In this document: positions 57,589 to 64,000 of the stretch, piece after piece
Numbering within the stretch: the stretch's first letter is position 1
Layout: each line of letters starts with the position of its first letter
Assembly: GCF_000203815.1 (NCBI RefSeq)
Contig: NW_004457736.1
Coordinates: forward strand, 1,364,001 to 1,428,000
Direction of reading: 5' to 3'
Origin: Cavenderia fasciculata
Taxonomy: Eukaryota; Evosea; Eumycetozoa; Acytosteliales; Cavenderiaceae
DNA: 64,000 nt
Position numbers and translations under genes: made by a program
The notes under the pieces: generated by a model
The model's input: the letters and a program-made list of their open reading frames with translations, nothing else
Database searches by the model: none
Told to the model about the DNA's origin: nothing

Positions 57589-60216
57589 ATGTTTACAACA
57601 TTAATATATTATATAACCATACTGTTGTTGTTTTCTTTTAATAATAATGGAATCTTTGGGTTGATGGATTCACGTGAATGTATGTATTATTTCACATTAG
57701 TCTTTTATTTTATTGTTGTTAATATTAATAAGCATTATTTATTTATACATATAACTATACTACTATTATTATTATTATTATAGTAGAATCATGGAAATGG
57801 ATTAAATATCAATACAATGTAGACTGGAATTTAAATGATTGTTTTGATCCTTTTAATCTTGGTATATCGTGTCAAATCATTGATGGAATAGACCATCTAA
57901 CAGAAATGTAAGTAAATGTAAACTGATTGATTACACATACGTGTATGTATATTAATTAATTTATTTTATTATTGTTTTATTCGGAACAATTTAAAGTGAT
58001 TTATCAAAAGCGGCAATTGGAATCGGGATCCCGAAAACAGAAGAGCTACCACAAATCGAATCCTCCTTTTATTTCCCGTATTTAACAAGATTAAAGGTTA
58101 CACAATTAATTGGTGGACATGTGTTGTTTGATTTATCTGTTCAAGATTCTACCGTGTCATTATTGACTTTTTTAAACATAGTGACAAGGGATAATGGGGT
58201 GGTGAACAGTCGTGGTGGTAAAGGTGTTGGAGGTGGAGATCTCGGGCATCTCCAATTTTTACATATTTCAAGAGAACCAACAACAAATATTATCCCAACT
58301 TTATTCTCAGTCCCTACTCTACTAGTATTGTACGTTAAACAAATGAATGAATGAATGAATAAGAATATGTTCATTGTAATTAGAACTGATTTTAAATAAT
58401 ATTATTAGGGAAATATATACATCTAAATTCATACCATTTACAAATAACCACCAAACTATTGTAATGAACAATATACTATTTCCAAATTTAAAATCATTGA
58501 CCTTTGAAATTGGAAATGGTGGTGATATCGACAACAACAACAATAACAACAACAAAAATAACAACTCATTATTCACCAGTTGTTCAGGTTTACAACACTT
58601 GTATCTATCAAATATACCAAATATTGATTTCAAAGGCAGTCGTAATCTTGTCAGTCTATCTCTATACAATCCAACCAATTATATTCCAAATGATCTATCA
58701 TTATGGCGAAACTTGGAAACATTGTAAGATTAAATCATTTTAAATCATCCATCCAACAAACATACATTAATTAATTAGTTATTTTTATATATATTTTTTT
58801 AGAATTGTAAAAGGTAGGAAATCAAATAAATTAGCATTTATTGGATTCTCTGATTTATTAAATACAATGTATGATAGTGATAGTGAGATGGTGAACGCAC
58901 CATCCAATGCATTGTTAAAGTGGAATACAAGATTAAAGAATGTGTCATTTGCAAACAACCAAATATTCAAGGCAGTAGATTATACACTTGAAAATGCTTA
59001 TATAGATATGTCGGGAAATGAAATCAACAACTCTTTGGCAGGTTTCAATGGTTATTGCATGGCTCACACAATCAACTTTACAAACAATGTCAATCTCACA
59101 CATGTCTCAGATTGTTTCTATTGTTCTTGGCCATACGTATCATCATGGTTTACAAATACAAATGTTTCAAAACCATTAAACTTTAATTGTCGTATGTATT
59201 ATTTATAAATAAAAAGAAAGAAAAAGAAATGAATATTAATTGGTTGATTAATATTGATAGCAATAAAATTGGATAAAATCAATTATGTGGTTGGTGTGGG
59301 ATCACCTATTGTAACAATAAAAGGAGAGAATTTGGGGTTTGTTGGTAATGAAGATTATACAATACCATATATTCCAAATACTTTGGTTGGGTATAGGATG
59401 GATCCACCGTTATCAAGAAATGAAAAGAGTCGATTAGTGCACATCCCATTTTATAGTGACGGCAGTATTGCAGCTGCAGTCCCATTGACAGTGGTACGTG
59501 GTACGCCTATTGTTACAAATGCACATACTATGCATACCCAAGATGACGACGACTGTATCGAGATTCAAGTGACAGGAGAATTTTCAAGTGAGGTTGGTCA
59601 ACTCGGTCACACTGTAGAGTATGGTGATGAATTGAACGGGTACTATCCATGTCACATTGAATCATTCAACGAGTCACATATCGCATGCAAGACTATGCCA
59701 ATAGACCTTCCAAGTGGATTCCACCATTTAACTGTATCAACAGCCCAGTATGGTTCGTCGACTTTAAATCTTGTTGATTTCAACAAGAGGATTGATCCTC
59801 CCAAAATTACAATTGATTCAATCAAACCTGTATGTCATCATCATCGTAATCATTTTCTGGAAGGAGAGTCAGTAGAGATTAGTGGGTCATTCTCATCGCT
59901 GGGTCATTTCAATCAAACCAATATCAATATTGATAATGTTGGATGTACTATAGATCGCTCCTCCTCCAACACCAATTCCATCGTTTGCACTCCAACTCGA
60001 CCTATGATCGCAAGCACCGGTGTCAAAAACCTCACCATTGTCACCAATCATTGGACAACGTCCGTGTCGATCACTGTGATTGACTGTACACCCAATCTCG
60101 TCCAAACGTCGTCTTGGCTATTTGTATTATTTATTTCTCTCCTACTTGTATTCTTTCATCAATTCATCGTTTATTACAACCATCCCGATGAAACGATCAA
60201 CATCTATCCAGATTAA
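57589..60216 (+). CDS. LRR-like, TIG-domain single-pass membrane protein
   Basis: Six exons, 57589-57679, 57784-57907, 57997-58329, 58409-58723, 58803-59191 and 59261-60216, give 735 residues. A signal peptide (TLIYYITILLLFSF) is followed by an LRR N-cap-like piece (ESWKWIKYQYNVDWN with paired Cys), irregular leucine-rich repeats (LKSLTFEIGN, LQHLYLSNIP, LVSLSLYNP), a Cys-rich junction, and IPT/TIG-like beta domains (VGVGSPIVTIKGENLG; PPKITIDSIKPVC). A transmembrane helix spans about 703-723 (WLFVLFISLLLVFF) and a 12-residue cytoplasmic tail ends the protein. TIG domains occur in dictyostelid Tgr allorecognition proteins and many LRR-TIG surface proteins. A role in adhesion or recognition is inferred. 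All joins were checked for phase. Confidence 0.8.
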
Positions 60217-60690
60217 TCTATGCTATTAATAATAATAATAATAATAATAATATATTTATTTGGTTCAAAGTTGACCAAAATTTCTAGAGCTAGATAAACT
60301 ATTTAAACTAGTTTCCAATGATGGTCGATTACTCCGATCATAATAAAAAATCTACTTTGAGAAAAAAAAAAAAAGTTCTGTGTGTGTTGTGGGTGGGAGC
60401 TGCAGAGAGAATGCACTAAACTTTGGGACTAGTCATTCATTCATTCATTCAATTAATTATAACTACTCTCAGAGAGCATTCTATATCTATATTCTCATCT
60501 TCTATTTTATATATATTATTATATATACATATCTATATATATATATATACATAATTGTAATTTTATTCATAAGAAAGAAGAAGAATACTTTTTCAGAAAT
60601 TATCAGGAGAAAGAGAGAACAAGATAGAGTTAGATAGATAGATAGATAGATAGATAGAGATAGTTAGTAGAAAAAGTTAAAGAAAGAATC
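60217..60690. other. Spacer before the PH-domain gene
   Basis: About 470 bp with (AAT)n just after the LRR-TIG stop, a TA run (60535-60551) and a GATA-type run in the leader of the next gene. No gene seen. Confidence 0.5.
60630..60658. repeat. (TAGA)n microsatellite
   Basis: About seven TAGA units in the likely 5' leader of the PH-domain gene. Confidence 0.9.
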
Positions 60691-62739
60691 ATGGATGGAA
60701 CAAAAGCTGCAACAACTACACCAATAGCAGCAGCCACGACATCATCATCGTCGTCATCTTCAAGTCATGCATCATCATCACCATTGATAACACCATTCAT
60801 GTTGATGCATAATGCATATATGGATGAATGGTTGACTATATCATTCTTACCATACATCAAGCCAACGTTCAACACTGACAATCACTACTATGACATTGGC
60901 AAGTTGAATCTGAAAAAGGTCAACTTTCACCTGCTACCCATCAACGAGTCGATCATGGCAATGGACAGACAATACCAACACGTGCGCAATGCATTCGATC
61001 GTATTCTGCAAGACACCGAGTCAGAGCGATCCTTACAGATCGAGACCTATGTCTCTTCGTTTGCAACGTTTATAGAGTCTGAAAAGATGCTCATCGAACA
61101 GGCTATCACTGACATTGGTGGTATTCCCCCCTGTCTTGGTGGTACTGCCAACTCTACATTATTATCTTCTTCCCCTTCATCATCATCCTCATCCTCTTCA
61201 TCATCTTCCTCTTCATCTTCACCAACATCGACCATGTCAGCGTCATATATTACATCAATACAACAACAACAGGGAGCTGGAAAGTTTATGGCGTCTGCAA
61301 GGTCACGTGTCACTGGTAACATGCATTACCTCAATTACTCGGGACCGATCACATTGCTGTGGACCGAGTTTATGTCGTTGTTGTCCAAGTTGGCCGACCC
61401 CTCTGAACGCGAGTTCTACTATGAGAGCACCATCACCAACATTGCACCATCCATCTTTGAATGGCGTATCATGTTATTCAACTCTCAGAAAATCATCAAC
61501 GACGACAAACAATCTCGAAAGAATCCATTTGTCAGTTCATCCTATTACGATCATTACTCTTCTTCATTTATTACAAATCAACCCAATACTACATCCTCAA
61601 ATACAAGTGTTGGAGTTGGTATAAACAATACATCACCAAGAAATTCATCATCTTCTTTGATTTCTGATATCTCTGATTTGGCAATCAACGAAGATTATAA
61701 TCAAATTCAAAATCAAAATCAAAATCAATTGGATCAACAACATCAACAAACAGGATCACATATGTCTGAACATATTCCACCTCCTAAACCACTTCCTATT
61801 CCACCTCCTAAACCATCTCAACAACAACAATCAATACAAAACCAACCGATGAACAACTCTCCCTCACCTACTACTACACATACATCTATTCTTTTACAAC
61901 AGTCTCATATGCCACCTCCAAAACCATTACCTCAAACACCAGGTAAAGATGGAGGAGGTGGATGGCACAAGGCAGTGGTGTCGGCCAAACCAGCACCAAC
62001 ACAACCACCCATTTCCCTCACCTCTCATGTAAATAATCAACACCACCAACTACAAATCACAACACCAAACAACAGCAATGTATCGAATAGTTTGAACAAC
62101 TCTACTTCTTCTATCAATACTTCTTCTACTTCCATTATTATAGATGATCCATCATTATTAAAGGGTATTCCAAATGGAGGAATATTAAAACAAGGATGGA
62201 TGAAGAAACGTGGCAACAAAGTTAAACGATGGAAAAAGAGATACTTTATATTGGACGTTAAACGAAACTTGTTATACTATCAATACAAAAAAGATAAAGA
62301 TAGTAGTAGAGACAGTAAAGAAATTGATGATCTAGTTATATCAAGTCCAAATACTGGTATCATAAATCTACATAATAATAATACAGATGATGAAAATAAT
62401 CATAATAATCATAATAATAATCATAATAATCAAAATAGTCATACCAACAAGATTGAAGATGATTTATACAATAATAATAATATACAGTCATTACAAAATC
62501 TAAGATTTAAAGGATCGATTGAATTACATACAGCCATTGCAGTGGCCATTAAACCAAATACATGTAATATTAATGTCAATCTCGATGATGCAAACCTAGA
62601 GAAATTGGCAACTGCAAAGGATGATTCAAGTAGTTACTTTGGTATAGACATTATTACACCAAAGAGAAATTGGCATCTATGTTGTCAAAATTCAAAAGTT
62701 ACCGATGATTGGTTATTAGCATTAAAAGGTCATAGATAG
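60691..62739 (+). CDS. PH-domain protein with low-complexity linker
   Basis: A single-exon gene of 682 residues. The N-terminal 190 residues hold a helical domain I do not recognise (LMHNAYMDEWLTISFLPYIKPTF, YQHVRNAFDRILQDTESERS), interrupted by a Ser run. The middle is Pro/Gln/Ser-rich with repeated PPPKPLP-type SH3-binding motifs (about residues 365-420). A pleckstrin homology domain closes the protein: KQGWMKKRGNKVKRWKKRYFIL near 499 and NWHLCCQNSKVTDDWLLALK near 660. Its inner loop is expanded by an Asn/His-rich insert (about 555-600). Role: probably a membrane-phosphoinositide-binding adaptor in cytoskeletal or membrane traffic; partners unknown. Confidence 0.82.
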   Translation: MDGTKAATTTPIAAATTSSSSSSSSHASSSPLITPFMLMHNAYMDEWLTISFLPYIKPTFNTDNHYYDIGKLNLKKVNFHLLPINESIMAMDRQYQHVRNAFDRILQDTESERSLQIETYVSSFATFIESEKMLIEQAITDIGGIPPCLGGTANSTLLSSSPSSSSSSSSSSSSSSSPTSTMSASYITSIQQQQGAGKFMASARSRVTGNMHYLNYSGPITLLWTEFMSLLSKLADPSEREFYYESTITNIAPSIFEWRIMLFNSQKIINDDKQSRKNPFVSSSYYDHYSSSFITNQPNTTSSNTSVGVGINNTSPRNSSSSLISDISDLAINEDYNQIQNQNQNQLDQQHQQTGSHMSEHIPPPKPLPIPPPKPSQQQQSIQNQPMNNSPSPTTTHTSILLQQSHMPPPKPLPQTPGKDGGGGWHKAVVSAKPAPTQPPISLTSHVNNQHHQLQITTPNNSNVSNSLNNSTSSINTSSTSIIIDDPSLLKGIPNGGILKQGWMKKRGNKVKRWKKRYFILDVKRNLLYYQYKKDKDSSRDSKEIDDLVISSPNTGIINLHNNNTDDENNHNNHNNNHNNQNSHTNKIEDDLYNNNNIQSLQNLRFKGSIELHTAIAVAIKPNTCNINVNLDDANLEKLATAKDDSSSYFGIDIITPKRNWHLCCQNSKVTDDWLLALKGHR

Positions 62740-63115
62740 ATAGATAGATAAAGATAAAGATAAAGAATAACTAATAACTAATAACTAATAACTAATAATA
62801 ATTTAATAGATAAATAATAATAATAATCATAATAATTACTTAACTAACCAAAAATCGACCATAATAACAAATAATATAACAGAGAGAGAGAGAGAAAATA
62901 ATAAAACCATCTTTAATGATTCCAAAAGTTTCCAGAATTCCAACCATCTACCATGTCACATTCATTCAATCATTGTTATCCAAGTTTGTTTGGTGCATTT
63001 ATAATCAATAATAATTATCGTAACAAAGACAATATTCCAATACTTTCTTTCTGTTTTGTTTTGGGTTTAAGCGTTAATTTATATATATTGTAAAAAAGGT
63101 ATTCGATTCTATGTT
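62740..63115. other. Convergent spacer
   Basis: About 375 bp between the PH-domain gene and mL41, with a TAACTAA run (62769-62796) and GA run (62881-62895). No gene seen. Confidence 0.5.
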
Positions 63116-63702
63116 TTAAAGTTGTTCTAATTTCTTTTGTCTTTGTTGTCTCTTGGTATCTTGTATTTCTTTGACTTCTTCTGGTGAATTAAAATAATAA
63201 TGTCTTGATACATATGGTTTAAGCTATATTACATCGATGGTTGATGTGATTGATTTGATAGTTAGTATTATTATTATTATTAGTATTATTATTAGATTCG
63301 TGATTTATATCTATCTTTCAATCTGTCTGCCAATCACTATATAGTGATTGATCAATCGATAGTATTATGATTGAGAGGTTGACCGAGAAGTATTAATGAA
63401 TACCTACATCGCAATCTGTAAGATCTGGAGCATTGATTATTTGTACTTTGCTTTGTTCTACTTTGAAACGAGCTATAAAGTATATCGAAATAGTAGAATA
63501 GTAATAATAATGATCATTAGTTATATATTTATCTATTGATTGATACATATGTGATCTGATGTATAACATCGATCATCCATCAATAAACAAACAACATACC
63601 AGTAGACGAAATGGTACCAACGTTTCTTACACCTCTACCCTTGTAGTAATTCTTGTTACCCATCTTTGGAGTAAGGTTACCTATTAAATTTCTGAATACC
63701 AT
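63116..63702 (-). CDS. mrpl41: Mitochondrial ribosomal protein mL41 (MRPL27/L41)
   Basis: Three small exons, 63600-63702, 63408-63472 and 63116-63223, give 91 residues. The N-terminus TPKMGNKNYYKGRGVRNVGT matches the GNK-YKG-R start of fungal MRPL27 and animal MRPL41. The middle KVQIINAPDL and the DLKPYVSR block align with the KV---PD----LKPYV motif of the family. The protein ends in a basic helix (KRQQRQKKLEQL). It belongs to the large mitoribosomal subunit. The exon-2 donor at 63407 was chosen over 63403 because the latter gives an immediate stop. The introns are 127 bp and 184 bp. The exons are too short to stand out in simple ORF calls. Confidence 0.82.
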
Positions 63703-64000
63703 CTTGATCGATATCTATATATATATAAAATCAAACTGTAACTTGACTACTACTCTTCTACTACTCTATGCAATGATCATACTTAATTGCAGTGAGTTTT
63801 GAAAACGAAAAAAAAAAAAAAAATCATCCCAATCACAAGTATTATTTATATTGTAAGACAATATTTCTTCCATATGATGTGAACGCGTCAACGTTGAAAG
63901 TGTGACATTGGGTAGTCTAGAAGATAGATGACGAAATAGATTAACAAAAAAAAAGTAGAAAGAAAGTGAGACGTATTCATTTCAAAAAAGAGAATAAGAA
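63703..64000. other. Upstream region of mL41, no gene seen
   Basis: AT-rich DNA with a TA run and an A-run (63810-63824) at the window edge. It should carry the mL41 promoter. Nothing else was recognised. Confidence 0.5.

Noticed and set aside
1-64000. tRNA, rRNA and spliceosomal RNA genes
   Set aside because: I looked for T-arm motifs (GGTTCRANYCC-like), U6-like and DUSE-like signals. GGTTCGAATGACC at 57060 and CCCATAA at 22570 were the best, and neither has the rest of a gene around it.
1-64000. CRISPR arrays or operons
   Set aside because: The genome is eukaryotic. The tandem repeats are short microsatellites or coding repeats without spacers.

Overview
This window is nuclear DNA of a dictyostelid social amoeba (Amoebozoa). 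The signs are AT-rich intergenic DNA, short GT..AG introns (about 60-170 bp) rich in A/T, A-rich leaders before ATG codons, long Asn/Gln/Thr/Ser runs inside proteins, and gene families typical of the group: an actin cluster, hssA-like mini-proteins, an MEKK-alpha-type kinase with F-box and WD40 repeats, PDR-type ABCG transporters and FNIP/ankyrin-like paralog families. Base composition is clearly less AT-extreme than D. discoideum, so a species outside the discoideum group is likely (inference). No tRNA, rRNA, CRISPR array or complete transposon was seen.

Layout. 0.6-5.4 kb: an alpha/beta hydrolase, the exosome subunit CSL4, and two tandem LETM1-domain paralogs, only one with a mitochondrial presequence. 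5.4-14.3 kb: an actin island, with a degenerate actin-like gene on the minus strand and three divergent two-exon actins on the plus strand, plus a Thr-rich gene remnant, a tiny Cys-rich reading frame and unexplained repeats. 14.4-19.7 kb: a broken and an intact copy of a large F-box-like repeat protein. 20-24.3 kb: beta-ureidopropionase, coding relics, and a NASP-type histone chaperone. 24.5-28 kb: two hssA-like mini-genes with a 13-nt first exon, in otherwise empty DNA. 28.2-29.6 kb: enolase. 29.9-32.2 kb: an ankyrin-like gene with a frame break. 32.3-34.9 kb: a 14-TM MFS transporter.

37.8-41.9 kb: one five-exon gene encoding PB1, protein kinase, F-box and WD40 domains (mkkA-like). 42.6-46.3 kb: an SPT20-type SAGA subunit with huge Gln tracts. 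46.7-47.2 kb: a probable mitochondrial ribosomal protein. 47.5-49.7 kb: the intact ankyrin-like paralog. 50.3-51.3 kb: an unknown surface protein. 51.4-56.5 kb: a full-length PDR-type ABCG transporter. 57.6-60.2 kb: an LRR-TIG-transmembrane receptor-like gene. 60.7-62.7 kb: a PH-domain protein. 63.1-63.7 kb: mitochondrial ribosomal protein mL41.

The genes are mostly independent housekeeping or signalling genes, not an operon-like system. The most unusual parts are the actin island (all three actins lack the Tyr53 phosphosite, and two carry changes in nucleotide-binding loops), the ankyrin-like paralogs whose exons equal single repeats, and several small genes that simple ORF calling would miss. 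Exon boundaries were worked out by hand from GT/AG sites, frame and family conservation.
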